Translations under genes and position numbers: made by a program
Notes under the pieces: generated by a model
The model's database searches: none
The model's input: only the letters and a program-made list of their open reading frames with translations
What the model was told of the DNA's origin: nothing
Source: Candidatus Pantoea edessiphila
GTDB taxonomy: Bacteria > Pseudomonadota > Gammaproteobacteria > Enterobacterales > Enterobacteriaceae
Assembly (NCBI RefSeq): GCF_002933335.1
Contig: NZ_PDKS01000002.1
Location: 62,001-126,000, forward strand
Reading direction: 5' to 3'
Length of the DNA stretch: 64,000 nt
In this document: positions 54,223 through 64,000 of the stretch, in pieces
Position numbering within the stretch: position 1 is the stretch's first letter
Layout of the letters: each line of letters begins with the position of its first letter

Positions 54223-55052
54223 AAATTACATTCCTTTATGTTTTGTATTATATTTACTATATTAATCGCCTCTAAAGTTTCTTGAACATCATGCACACGA
54301 ATAATTTGAATATTCTGTAATGCAGCAATAACTGCACAAGTAATGCTTCCTATTAAACGATTTGATGGATTAATTTTTAATAGATCACCTATCATAGATT
54401 TGCGCGATATTCCTACTAATAATGGCAACTTAAAATGATGAAATTTATTAAGATTAGCTAATATATGATAATTATGTATAGAATTTTTTCCAAAACCAAA
54501 ACCAGGATCTAGAATTATATTACTTTTTTTTATGCCTGCTTTTTCATAGCGTAGAATATATTCATAAAAATATTTATTAATTTCGCTAATAGTATTTTTA
54601 TATGTCCATTGATAACATAATCCTTTTGATTGATGCATTATACAAACAGGTAAATCAGTGAAAACAGCAGCTTCTAATGCTCCATGTTCAGATAATGAAC
54701 GAACATCATTAATGATGTTCACTCCTGCTTTAAAAGATTCATATATCAATTCAGGTTTAGATGTGTTAACTGAAATCCATACGTCAAAATTTTTTTTAAT
54801 TAATTCAATTGCCGGAATAACACGTTCTAGTTCTTCTTCAACAGATACATTATTAGCACCAGGACGAGTTGATTCTCCGCCTACATCAATAATATCAGCA
54901 CCTGAATTTACCATGTTTTCAACATGCATTAAAGCCTTTGATAATTTGTTATACTTGCCCCCATCAGAAAATGAATCAGGTGTAATATTTAAAATCCCCA
55001 TCACATTAATTTTAGATAAGAACAAATAAGAATTTCTGGAAAACAATTTCAC
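54219..55052 (-). CDS. folP: Dihydropteroate synthase with Asn at position 96
   Basis: Joins p-aminobenzoate to hydroxymethyl-dihydropterin pyrophosphate in folate synthesis. 277 residues (282 in E. coli), colinear at the N-terminus ([27 protein letters not shown]). Pterin-site residues equivalent to Asn115 (IINDVRS), Asp185 ([10 protein letters not shown]), Lys221 (SRKSMIG) and Arg255 (IRVHDV) are present. Residue 96 is Asn ([10 protein letters not shown], codon at 54765-54767), where E. coli and nearly all homologues have Asp (SVDTSKP). It overlaps glmM by 4 bp, suggesting coupling. Activity is probable but may be altered. Confidence 0.95.
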   Translation of the reverse strand: MKLFSRNSYLFLSKINVMGILNITPDSFSDGGKYNKLSKALMHVENMVNSGADIIDVGGESTRPGANNVSVEEELERVIPAIELIKKNFDVWISVNTSKPELIYESFKAGVNIINDVRSLSEHGALEAAVFTDLPVCIMHQSKGLCYQWTYKNTISEINKYFYEYILRYEKAGIKKSNIILDPGFGFGKNSIHNYHILANLNKFHHFKLPLLVGISRKSMIGDLLKINPSNRLIGSITCAVIAALQNIQIIRVHDVQETLEAINIVNIIQNIKECNL

Positions 55053-55132
55053 AATATCAAATCCTAATGTTCAATTATATTGAAATCCAAAAAAACTATT
55101 ACGTGAATATTTAACTAATTTATTAAATAGTG

Positions 55133-57022
55133 CTAATTAATATTGTCAGTTGAGTGGCTTACAGTACCTGATGAATTTTGAATTTTCATATCATTGGTAT
55201 TTTCCCAACTAACAGGGGGACGTACTTGCCGACGTGCCATTAAGTCATCTATTTGTGATGCATCAATAGTTTCATACTTCATTAAAGCATCTTTCATGGC
55301 GTGAAGTATATCCATATTTTCACATAGTATATATTTGGCTCGCTGATAATTATTATCGATCAGTTGTCTAATCTCCTGATCAATAATACGTGCTGTTTCA
55401 TCAGATATATTTTTTGCTTTTGCTACTGAACGACCTAAAAATACTTCTCCTTCTTCTTCTGCATATAATAAAGGACCTAACTTTTCAGAAAAACCCCATT
55501 GTGTAATCATATTTCTAGCTAAATTAGTAGCAATTTTAATATCATTTGAAGCTCCAGTAGAAACATAATCTACACCATATATTATTTCTTCAGCTAATCG
55601 ACCTCCGTAAAGAGTAGAAATTTGACTTTCTAATTTCTTTTTACTTATACTAATTTGATCGTCTTTAGGAAGGAAAAAAGTTACACCTAAAGCTCGACCA
55701 CGAGGAATTATAGTAACCTTGTGTACTGGATCATGTTCTGGTATTAAACGGCCAATAACAGCATGACCTGCTTCATGATAAGCAGTTGATTCTTTCTGAG
55801 ATTCTGTCATTACTAAGGATTTACGTTCTGCTCCCATCATTATTTTATCTTTTGCTTTTTCGAATTCAAACATTGAAACAACTCTTTTATTTAATCTAGC
55901 TGCAAATAAAGCAGCTTCATTAACAAGATTAGCTAAATCAGCTCCAGAAAAACCAGGAGTACCACGGGCTATGATCATAGGATCAACGTCTGATGATATT
56001 GGTATACGACGCATATGAACTTTCAAAATTTGCTCCCTTCCGCGAACATCAGGTAATCCAACCACAACTTGTCTGTCAAATCTGCCTGGGCGCAGTAATG
56101 CAGGATCTAGAACATCAGGGCGATTTGTTGCTGCAATAACTATTATTCCTTCATTACCTTCAAAACCATCCATTTCAACTAACATTTGATTTAATGTTTG
56201 TTCACGTTCATCATGTCCTCCACCCAAACCTGCTCCTCTCTGACGACCTACAGCATCAATTTCATCAATAAATATGATACAAGGTGCTGTTTTTTTAGCT
56301 TGTTCAAACATATCTCGAACACGAGAAGCTCCTACTCCTACAAACATTTCAACAAAATCCGAACCTGAAATTGAAAAAAAAGGCACTTTTGCTTCACCAG
56401 CAATTGCTTTAGCTAATAAAGTTTTACCAGTTCCAGGAGGCCCAACCATTAATATACCTTTAGGAATTTTACCGCCTAGTTTTTGAAAACGATCAGGTTC
56501 ACGTAAATATTCAACTAATTCACTGACTTCTTCTTTAGCTTCATCACAACCAGCAACATCAGCAAAAGTAGTTTTTACTTGATCTTCCGTCAACATACGT
56601 GCTTTACTTTTACCAAATGACATTGCACCTCTACCTCCTCCTTGTATCTGGCGCATAAAAAAAACCCAAATACCAATCAGTATTATCATTGGAAACCAAG
56701 ATATTAATATAGAAGCTAACATACTTGGTTCTTCAGGAGGTAAACCAGCTACTTTAACATTTTTAGTTAATAAATTATCAAGTAGTTTAGAATCTTTAAT
56801 AGGGATATAGGTTATATATTTGTGATTATCTTTCTTGATAACAACAATTTCTCGCCCATTTATTTGCACTTTACGGACTTTATCTTGATTAACTTCAGAT
56901 AAGAAAGTTGAATAATCAATTTTATTACCAGTTAGCTCGTTGGGTCCAAAACTTTGAAATACAGACATCAACAAGATCGCGATGACTAACCAAAGAACTA
57001 GGTTTTTCACCATATCACTCAA
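55133..57022 (-). CDS. ftsH: ATP-dependent zinc metalloprotease FtsH
   Basis: Membrane-anchored AAA protease that degrades, among others, SecY, LpxC and sigma-32. About 629 residues. Two membrane segments ([16 protein letters not shown] near the N-terminus; [19 protein letters not shown] near 100). Walker [15 protein letters not shown], Walker [12 protein letters not shown], arginine-finger region [17 protein letters not shown], and zinc site HEAGH. The C-terminal tail is shortened. The TTG at 57022 (LSDMVKN) has GAGG seven bases upstream; the ATG three codons later is the alternative. rlmE, partner of ftsH in E. coli, is lost. Confidence 0.96.
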   Translation of the reverse strand: MSDMVKNLVLWLVIAILLMSVFQSFGPNELTGNKIDYSTFLSEVNQDKVRKVQINGREIVVIKKDNHKYITYIPIKDSKLLDNLLTKNVKVAGLPPEEPSMLASILISWFPMIILIGIWVFFMRQIQGGGRGAMSFGKSKARMLTEDQVKTTFADVAGCDEAKEEVSELVEYLREPDRFQKLGGKIPKGILMVGPPGTGKTLLAKAIAGEAKVPFFSISGSDFVEMFVGVGASRVRDMFEQAKKTAPCIIFIDEIDAVGRQRGAGLGGGHDEREQTLNQMLVEMDGFEGNEGIIVIAATNRPDVLDPALLRPGRFDRQVVVGLPDVRGREQILKVHMRRIPISSDVDPMIIARGTPGFSGADLANLVNEAALFAARLNKRVVSMFEFEKAKDKIMMGAERKSLVMTESQKESTAYHEAGHAVIGRLIPEHDPVHKVTIIPRGRALGVTFFLPKDDQISISKKKLESQISTLYGGRLAEEIIYGVDYVSTGASNDIKIATNLARNMITQWGFSEKLGPLLYAEEEGEVFLGRSVAKAKNISDETARIIDQEIRQLIDNNYQRAKYILCENMDILHAMKDALMKYETIDASQIDDLMARRQVRPPVSWENTNDMKIQNSSGTVSHSTDNIN

Positions 57023-57247
57023 AGGATTAACCTCATATGACAACAATGTTAATAGATACAGTAGGTTAAGATTTATCCTGATAATCATTACTTAAGAATT
57101 GTAACGAGTATTACCTACTCATGCATAAATTTTAATTATACTTTTTAGATTAACTACAATTAAAATTTAGTAATAAAATTTTTATTACTTGTTTGGTTAT
57201 CTAAATTTCTAAATTTATTTTATTAAATTTAGTAGCTATAGATAGTA

Positions 57248-57279
57248 TTTATACAGAGCTAATTTTATACAGAGCTAAT
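57248..57279. repeat. Perfect 16-bp tandem duplication
   Basis: The unit TTTATACAGAGCTAAT is present twice back to back (57248-57263 and 57264-57279). It lies in noncoding sequence and looks like a recent slippage duplication. Confidence 0.8.
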
Positions 57280-57760
57280 TACTATAACATATTAAATAAT
57301 CTATTAAATTAATTTAATATAGAAAAATTTTTGTGAATATTAGAAAATAATTAATCAGTTTATATTTCTATTATTAATAATTATTTATTAGCTACCTTAA
57401 ATAAAATACACAATATTTTTATTATTACATAAAAGATATAGTTTATTTAGTAGATTATTATATCTATATTTTCTTAAAAATTTAAATCAATTTAAATTTT
57501 TATTTGTAATATCTCGTATATTTGCATCAGTAAAATAATTTAAATCGAGATGGCGGTAAAACAGGTGTTTTCAATCCCATATATATAAAAATTATATATT
57601 AATCTAATTGTTAAATACTACAATACCAAAATTCATAGTATTTGATATATTTTAATAAAAAATAAATAAAAAACCAATGATCTTAAATTAAAGAAAATCA
57701 TTATTATGTGTTATTCAAAATAATATTAATTAATTAGATTATATATGATATATTAATTCA

Positions 57761-57786
57761 AAAAGGCTGCACTATCGCAGCCTTTT
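57761..57786 (-). terminator. Intrinsic terminator of greA
   Basis: A 10-bp perfect stem AAAAGGCTGC (57761-57770) pairs with GCAGCCTTTT (57777-57786) around a 6-base loop, 47 bp after the greA stop. On the minus strand it ends in a run of five T. One of the few textbook terminators in the window. Confidence 0.85.
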
Positions 57787-57832
57787 CTATAATATTATAT
57801 GTAAATTTTACTTTTGTTTACAGTGTTAATGT

Positions 57833-58309
57833 TTAAAGGTATTCAACGTTTAAAATTTTATATTTTACATCACCACCTGGGGTTTTTATCATTGCAATAT
57901 CATTAGATTCTTTGCTAATTAAACCACGAGCCATAGGTGAATTTATAGATATCAAGTTCTTTTTAAAATCAGCTTCATCATCACCTACAATTCTATAGGT
58001 AAATTTCTCATCTGTACTAATATTAAGTACACTTACTGTTGAACCAAAAATTACCCGTCCCGTTTTTGGTAATTGAGTAATATCAATTACTTGAGCATTA
58101 GAGAGTTTTATTTGAATCTCTTTAATGCGATTTTCACAAAATCCTTGTTCTTCTCGAGCTGCATGATACTCTGCATTTTCTTTCAAATCTCCGTACTCAC
58201 GTGCTTCAGCTATAGAAGCAATTATGCGTGGACGTTTTACAGTTTTTAGCTCATTTAGTTCTTGTCTTAATTTCTCAACACCTGTTAAAGTCATTGGAAT
58301 TTGATTCAT
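57833..58309 (-). CDS. greA: Transcript cleavage factor GreA
   Basis: Rescues backtracked RNA polymerase by stimulating transcript cleavage. 158 residues, as in E. coli. The N-terminal coiled coil carries the acidic tip ([25 protein letters not shown]); the C-terminal FKBP-like domain has [24 protein letters not shown] and ends VEYL. GAGGAA precedes the ATG. Monocistronic, with its own terminator. Confidence 0.97.
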   Translation of the reverse strand: MNQIPMTLTGVEKLRQELNELKTVKRPRIIASIAEAREYGDLKENAEYHAAREEQGFCENRIKEIQIKLSNAQVIDITQLPKTGRVIFGSTVSVLNISTDEKFTYRIVGDDEADFKKNLISINSPMARGLISKESNDIAMIKTPGGDVKYKILNVEYL

Positions 58310-59074
58310 TTAATAATTTCCTCGTCTTCTTTATTTATCTTAATTATTTCTCCTGATCAGTGATTATTGAAGTAGTCTCAAGATTATTTTCCTCTTCCTG
58401 AAATTTATTTAATCAATACAAAATTGTATTTTAAATTAATGCAAACAATATAAGTTAAAATATAAATGTAACAAACATATTAGCTCGTATATATAATTTT
58501 TTTAAAATCATTATTTTTAGTGAAAATTATTTCTAAATAGAAAGTACCCACAAAAAATATTTTTATAAATTTACTTTTATTTTTTATATATAAAATATTG
58601 CATAAACAAATAAATATTTTACTAATTTAGTGTTCAATTTTAATAAAAACTTCATACTGTAATATTTACTTAATTAAATTATCAAATATTTTTATAAAAA
58701 TACTTATTGAAGAAAAATAAAATATATTGTCATATGCTAAATATGATTTACATATGATATCTTTTCTCATATAATATATTATATGACTAAGGTTGTTTTA
58801 TTAAAAGAAAGAATACTAAAAGTTACAATTATATGAACTTTTAATTCCTTAGTTATCTTAATTACAGCAACATAGTAATAAATTATATTACATAACATAA
58901 TTTATGCTGTTTATCATTTTTTTATTAATAGTAATCTAATTTAGAATGTTTTATATCGCATGCAAAATGATTGAACACACCATGTGATTAATCATACTCG
59001 TTGGATAAAATATATTATATATGAGAAAGGAAATAAAGAATAATACTACGTTAAGTTGTTCAAACAAAATAAGA
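58310..59074. other. greA-obgE gap (dacB lost)
   Basis: 765 bp of nearly pure A/T sequence. In E. coli dacB occupies this interval on the opposite strand. I could not align any dacB segment on either strand. The greA-proximal end contains its ribosome site; nothing else recognisable. Confidence 0.5.
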
Positions 59075-60184
<1,110 letters not shown>

Positions 60185-60229
60185 CTAAATTAAATATACA
60201 TAATTGATTTTTAAATCTTCAAATTAGTA

Positions 60230-60487
60230 TTATTCATTAATAATACTAACATATTTTCTATTTTTCGGTCCTTTAAGTTCAAATTTAATGCTTCCGTTTG
60301 ATAAAGCGAACAAAGTATGATCGCGTCCACATCCCACATTATTACCAGCATGAAACTTAGTACCTCTTTGTCTAATAATTATATTGCCTGCCATAACGAA
60401 TTCACCTCCAAAGCGCTTTAGACCTAATCTTTTGGAGTGAGAATCTCGTCCATTTCGAGAAGAACCACCAGCTTTTTTATGTGCCAA
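60230..60487 (-). CDS. rpmA: 50S ribosomal protein L27, TTG start
   Basis: Large-subunit protein whose N-terminus reaches the peptidyl transferase centre. 85 residues, as in E. coli. It begins [21 protein letters not shown] and has [12 protein letters not shown]. The start codon is TTG (60485-60487), lying inside the rplU 3' end (11-bp overlap), with GAGG nine bases upstream in rplU coding sequence. The overlap arises because rplU is eight codons longer than in E. coli. Confidence 0.96.
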   Translation of the reverse strand: MAHKKAGGSSRNGRDSHSKRLGLKRFGGEFVMAGNIIIRQRGTKFHAGNNVGCGRDHTLFALSNGSIKFELKGPKNRKYVSIINE

Positions 60488-60812
60488 CTTTAAAATCCTC
60501 TATTATATTAATATCAGTAATTTTCACTTTAGTAAACCACTGACGATGTCCTTGTTGTTTACGATAATGTTTACGACGCTTAAATTTAATAATTTTAATT
60601 TTTTTATCGCGACCGTGATTGATTATCTCTCCTTTAACCGTGCTGTTTAAAACAAATGGTGTGCCAATTTTTATTTTTTTATCTTGTGCAATCATTAAAA
60701 CATCTTTAAATTGAATAGAATCTCCAATTTTAAAATTTAATTTTTCTAATTGAATAACTTGACCTACAATTGCTTTATATTGTTTACCACAACTCTGAAA
60801 AACCGCATACAT
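60477..60812 (-). CDS. rplU: 50S ribosomal protein L21, C-terminally extended
   Basis: Large-subunit 23S rRNA-binding protein. 111 residues versus 103 in E. coli. [18 protein letters not shown] at the start, [29 protein letters not shown] near the end. After the usual ITGIS position it continues IIEDFKVGT and runs into rpmA. First gene of the rplU-rpmA(-obgE) operon, divergent from ispB across 193 bp. Confidence 0.96.
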   Translation of the reverse strand: MYAVFQSCGKQYKAIVGQVIQLEKLNFKIGDSIQFKDVLMIAQDKKIKIGTPFVLNSTVKGEIINHGRDKKIKIIKFKRRKHYRKQQGHRQWFTKVKITDINIIEDFKVGT

Positions 60813-61005
60813 ATAAAATTCACCTTTAACTATTGTTTAGTTATAAAGATATCATGAAAAATTGAATTTTACACAAATAATCAAATTAAAACAATATTAC
60901 AACTTAATAATACTAAAAAAAAGAAAATTAATATTAATATATTGAATATAATTTTGATATATTATATTAATTAATATATTATTCAATCAATTAATAAAAT
61001 AAAAA

Positions 61006-61977
61006 ATGAATTTAGAACAAATAAATAAACTCATACAAAGAGAGATGAATGATGTTAACCAAATAATTATTAGTAATTTGGATTCTAATGTTTCGCTTAT
61101 AAACAAACTTGGATTACATATCATTAATAGCGGAGGAAAACGTATACGTCCTATAATTGCAATATTATCTGCTCGTTCTGTTGATTATCAAGGTAAACTT
61201 CATATAACTAATGCAGCATTGATAGAATTCATCCATACAGCTACATTGTTACACGATGATGTAGTAGATAAATCTTGTATGCGACGTGGAAAAATTACAG
61301 CTAACATAGAATTTGGAAATTCATATAGTGTATTAGTAGGAGACCTGATGTATGCTAAAGCTTTTCAGATAATGGCTAGTATAGGATCAATGAAAATTGT
61401 TTCTTTAATATCAAAAGCAATACACATAATAATAGAAGGAGAAGTATTACAATTAATTAATTGTAAAAATTTAAATATTTCAGAAGAGGATTACATGAAT
61501 GTAATTTATAATAAAACAGCATGTTTGTTTGAAATAGCAGCACAAAGTTCTGCTATTATTTCAAATGCTGATTCAATAAAAGAAAAAGCACTAAAAAAAT
61601 ATGGCATGCATCTAGGTATAGCTTTCCAATTAATTGATGATATTTTAGATTATTGTTCAAATAACAAAAAATTAGGTAAGAATATAGGGAATGATTTAAA
61701 AGAAGGTAAAATTACATTACCTTTATTGCATGCTATAAAAAATAGCACTTCTCAACAAAAAAAGATTATCTATGAATCAATAATAGAAGGCAATAATATT
61801 CCGTTTATGCAACCAATATATAATATAATGAAACAATATGGCTCATTAGAATGGACTCGCATCCGAGCAGAACAGGAAGCAAAAAAAGCTATATATGCCT
61901 TAAATTTTTTACCAAAAAGTCCATGGCGTACTGCTTTAAAAGCTATTGCTAATATTTCAATTAATAGAAATTATTAA
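61006..61977 (+). CDS. ispB: Octaprenyl diphosphate synthase
   Basis: Makes the C40 side chain of ubiquinone/menaquinone. The length of 323 residues is identical to E. coli. Aspartate-rich motifs LLHDDVVDKSCMRRG and QLIDDILDYCSN; the isoprenyl-diphosphate binding GGKRIRP is present. Divergent from rplU and convergent with murA (39-bp gap). Uses IPP supplied by the IspH pathway. Confidence 0.96.
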   Translation: MNLEQINKLIQREMNDVNQIIISNLDSNVSLINKLGLHIINSGGKRIRPIIAILSARSVDYQGKLHITNAALIEFIHTATLLHDDVVDKSCMRRGKITANIEFGNSYSVLVGDLMYAKAFQIMASIGSMKIVSLISKAIHIIIEGEVLQLINCKNLNISEEDYMNVIYNKTACLFEIAAQSSAIISNADSIKEKALKKYGMHLGIAFQLIDDILDYCSNNKKLGKNIGNDLKEGKITLPLLHAIKNSTSQQKKIIYESIIEGNNIPFMQPIYNIMKQYGSLEWTRIRAEQEAKKAIYALNFLPKSPWRTALKAIANISINRNY

Positions 61978-62016
61978 AAATATAAATGTTCATTTATAAT
62001 GAATTTAATTAAAAAA

Positions 62017-63273
62017 TTACTTGCTATCTATCCTTTTTATTACAGCTCCTATGGAAGTTAGTTTGTTTTCTATATTCTCATAACCTCGATCTATATGATA
62101 AATATCATCAATTATTGTAGTGCCCTTTGCAACACAACCTGCCAATACTAAACTTACCGCAGATCTTAAGTCAGTAGCTTTTACTTTTGTACCTTGTAAA
62201 CTATTTACTCCTTGAAAAATAGCATAATTAGATCTTATTGTTATATTAGCTCCCATACGTATCAGTTCTGGAATATACATAAATCTATTCTCAAATATGG
62301 TTTCTTTGACAATACTTTTACCTTCTGCTACTACATTTAACAAACTAAATTGAGATTGCATATCAGTAGGAAATCCAGGATAAGGTGCAGTATCAATGTT
62401 TAAGGCTTTTGGGCGACCTTGCATTTTAAGACTAATCCAATCCACTCCAATTTTAATATCGGCTCCTGCTTCATAAAGCTTTGATAATATAACATTAAGT
62501 AAATTGGGTAATGTATTAAAGCAAGTAACATGACCTCCTGAAACGGCAGCAGCTATAAGAAATGTACCAGTTTCTATTCTATCAGGTAAAATACGATATA
62601 CTCCTCCTGATAAATTTGTTACTCCTTCAATGGTAATTACATTACTACCTGCACCTTTAATTTTAGCACCTATAGTATTAAGAAAATTTGCTGTATCAAC
62701 AATTTCAGGCTCTTTAGCAGCATTTTTAATTATTGTTATTCCAGATACTAATGTAGCTGTAATCATAATTGTAATAGTAGCACCAACGCTAATTGATTCC
62801 ATAGAAATATAGGCGCCTTTTAATTGGTTATCTATTTGAGCTTTTATAGAGTTTTTTTCTAAATTAATTTCAGCACCTAATTTCCTAAGACCTTTAATAT
62901 GTAAATCAATTGGTCTTTTACCAATAGCACAACCTCCTGGAAGTAAAATTTCTCCACAACCAAATCTTATTAATAAAGGACCTAAAGCCCAAATAGAAGC
63001 TCTCATAGTAGTTACTGTGCTAAAAAGAGCTTTATAGTTATTAACTGTACTGGTATCTATATATATAGAAGAACTACGTTTAATTGTTGCACCTAATTTT
63101 CTGAGAATTTGTATGGCAGTATCAATATCACTTAAACTTGGTACATTTTGTAGCTCTATCGGTTTTGTAGTTAATAAAGTTGCAAATAAAATAGGTAATG
63201 CTGAATTTTTTGCTCCAGAAATAAATATTTCACCATTTAAACATGTAGGCCCTTGTACATAAAATTTTTCCAT
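62017..63273 (-). CDS. murA: UDP-N-acetylglucosamine 1-carboxyvinyltransferase
   Basis: First committed step of peptidoglycan synthesis; transfers enolpyruvate from PEP. 418 residues from ATG 63273 ([14 protein letters not shown]). The catalytic Cys loop is [17 protein letters not shown], with [25 protein letters not shown] and [13 protein letters not shown] (Asp near 305). It follows ibaG with a 53-bp gap, as in E. coli. Confidence 0.97.
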   Translation of the reverse strand: MEKFYVQGPTCLNGEIFISGAKNSALPILFATLLTTKPIELQNVPSLSDIDTAIQILRKLGATIKRSSSIYIDTSTVNNYKALFSTVTTMRASIWALGPLLIRFGCGEILLPGGCAIGKRPIDLHIKGLRKLGAEINLEKNSIKAQIDNQLKGAYISMESISVGATITIMITATLVSGITIIKNAAKEPEIVDTANFLNTIGAKIKGAGSNVITIEGVTNLSGGVYRILPDRIETGTFLIAAAVSGGHVTCFNTLPNLLNVILSKLYEAGADIKIGVDWISLKMQGRPKALNIDTAPYPGFPTDMQSQFSLLNVVAEGKSIVKETIFENRFMYIPELIRMGANITIRSNYAIFQGVNSLQGTKVKATDLRSAVSLVLAGCVAKGTTIIDDIYHIDRGYENIENKLTSIGAVIKRIDSK

Positions 63274-63326
63274 TAACAATATACCTAAATTAGGTATTAT
63301 CTATGATAATACTAATGTATTAATAA

Positions 63327-63584
63327 TTAAATATTATTACGTTGTTTATTTTTAGACCATTCTTTAGGGGTATAAGTCTTTATAGAAACAGCATGGATTG
63401 TCTTATTTGCTATATATTCAGCTAATGGTTTATAAACTAGTTGTTGTTTTTGGACATAATTCAGTGTACTGAATACTTCACCAATAGCTATTATTTTGAA
63501 ATAATTATCACTGTCACTAGTTACATAAACCTTTTCTAAAGGTAATGATGTTATTAACAAAGATTGAATATCATTTACTTTCAT
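63327..63584 (-). CDS. ibaG: BolA-family protein IbaG (YrbA)
   Basis: Small BolA-fold protein acting with monothiol glutaredoxins in iron-sulfur homeostasis. 85 residues. Matches IbaG at DNYFKIIAIGEVF, VQKQQLVYKPLAEYIANKTIHAVSIKTYTPKEW. The position upstream of murA is as in E. coli. The mla genes that lie beyond it in E. coli are not visible. Confidence 0.93.
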   Translation of the reverse strand: MKVNDIQSLLITSLPLEKVYVTSDSDNYFKIIAIGEVFSTLNYVQKQQLVYKPLAEYIANKTIHAVSIKTYTPKEWSKNKQRNNI

Positions 63585-64000
63585 TTTTTTATTTCACTGT
63601 AATTTTAAATTATTTCAAATATTTTTAAGTATTTAAATTGTTTAATATATAAAAATATATCATTTTTAACACTATATAAATAGTGTCCCATATTTATCAT
63701 AAAATAATAAATAAGCTATTTTATTTATCAGACTTGTTTTTAATAAAAAATTTTTACATTTAGTTAATTCCATATATAGTATAATATTGTTATCAGTTAA
63801 TAATAATATAAAATTTTATCAACAGCATTTTTCTTGAGTAAAGATTTATAAAGAAATCTCAAATATTATTAATTGATATTGTCTAGATACCCTAAAAATA
63901 CAATCGAAAATTCTACTTTAAAAAATATAAAATATTCAATAAGCAATTATTGATTAGAAAAATATTTTTATATTTTCACAAAAAATATGTAATCAAGTAA
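63585..64000. other. Window end, no gene seen
   Basis: 416 bp upstream of ibaG, extremely A/T-rich. In E. coli mlaB-mlaF follow; I see no readable reading frame of that family. It may continue into a gene outside the window. Confidence 0.4.

Larger units (their letters stand above)
57023..57832. other. ftsH-greA gap, gene graveyard
   Basis: 810 bp where E. coli has rlmE and yhbY. No readable remnant of either. It contains a 16-bp tandem duplication (57248-57279), an isolated less A/T-rich patch at 57546-57582 with a small palindrome (AAAACAGGTGTTTT), and the greA terminator at 57761-57786. The rest is A/T-rich. Confidence 0.5.

Noticed and set aside
58310-59074. dacB remnant between greA and obgE
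   Set aside because: No stretch on either strand could be aligned with DacB motifs (SxxK, SDN, KTG).

Overview
The window is a strongly A+T-rich, gene-dense bacterial chromosome segment. Nearly every protein is recognisable as an enterobacterial (E. coli-like) orthologue at close to full length. Intergenic regions are almost pure A/T, there are no insertion sequences, phage genes or CRISPR arrays, and regulatory signals are few. Amino acid, pyrimidine, folate, isoprenoid and peptidoglycan pathways are retained next to extensive gene loss. This fits an obligate insect endosymbiont of the Gammaproteobacteria. The pathway set and gene order suggest a Candidatus Blochmannia (carpenter-ant symbiont) type genome. 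That genus call is inference from family knowledge, not from a search.

Layout. Positions 1-40403 are colinear, with deletions only, with the E. coli block running from about 1.7 min back through 0/100 min to about 96 min: leuC-leuD, surA-pdxA-ksgA-(apaG remnant)-apaH, folA, carB-carA, dapB, ispH-lspA-ileS-ribF, rpsT, dnaJ-dnaK, mog, thrC-thrB-thrA, slt, serB, holD, tRNA-Leu(CAG), tRNA-Leu(CAA), pepA-holC-valS, argI, pyrB-pyrI, ridA. A 56-bp convergent gap (40404-40459) then joins this to a second block matching E. coli about 71 min: yhbP, deaD, pnp, rpsO, truB, rbfA, infB, nusA, rimP, tRNA-Leu(GAG), secG, glmM, folP, ftsH, greA, obgE, rpmA-rplU, ispB, murA, ibaG.

How the genes work together. 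carAB makes carbamoyl phosphate for both argI (arginine) and pyrBI (pyrimidines). thrABC and dapB draw on the aspartate family, and leuCD serve leucine synthesis; these match nutrient provisioning to a host. glmM and murA start peptidoglycan, ispH and ispB serve isoprenoids and quinones, folA and folP serve folate, ribF makes FMN/FAD and pdxA serves vitamin B6. The deaD-pnp-rpsO-truB-rbfA-infB-nusA-rimP cluster is the classic RNA metabolism and translation superoperon.

Most notable observations: (1) the aspartokinase half of ThrA has lost several signature residues while the homoserine dehydrogenase half is intact; (2) dihydropteroate synthase FolP carries Asn instead of the near-invariant Asp96; (3) an unannotated apaG pseudogene lies in frame between ksgA and apaH; (4) a 75-nt near-perfect palindrome sits between the tRNA-Leu(GAG) gene and rimP; (5) a sigma-32 type promoter survives upstream of dnaK; (6) the second parvulin domain of SurA is degenerate; (7) TTG start codons are used at several genes. 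I did not find a new multi-gene system.
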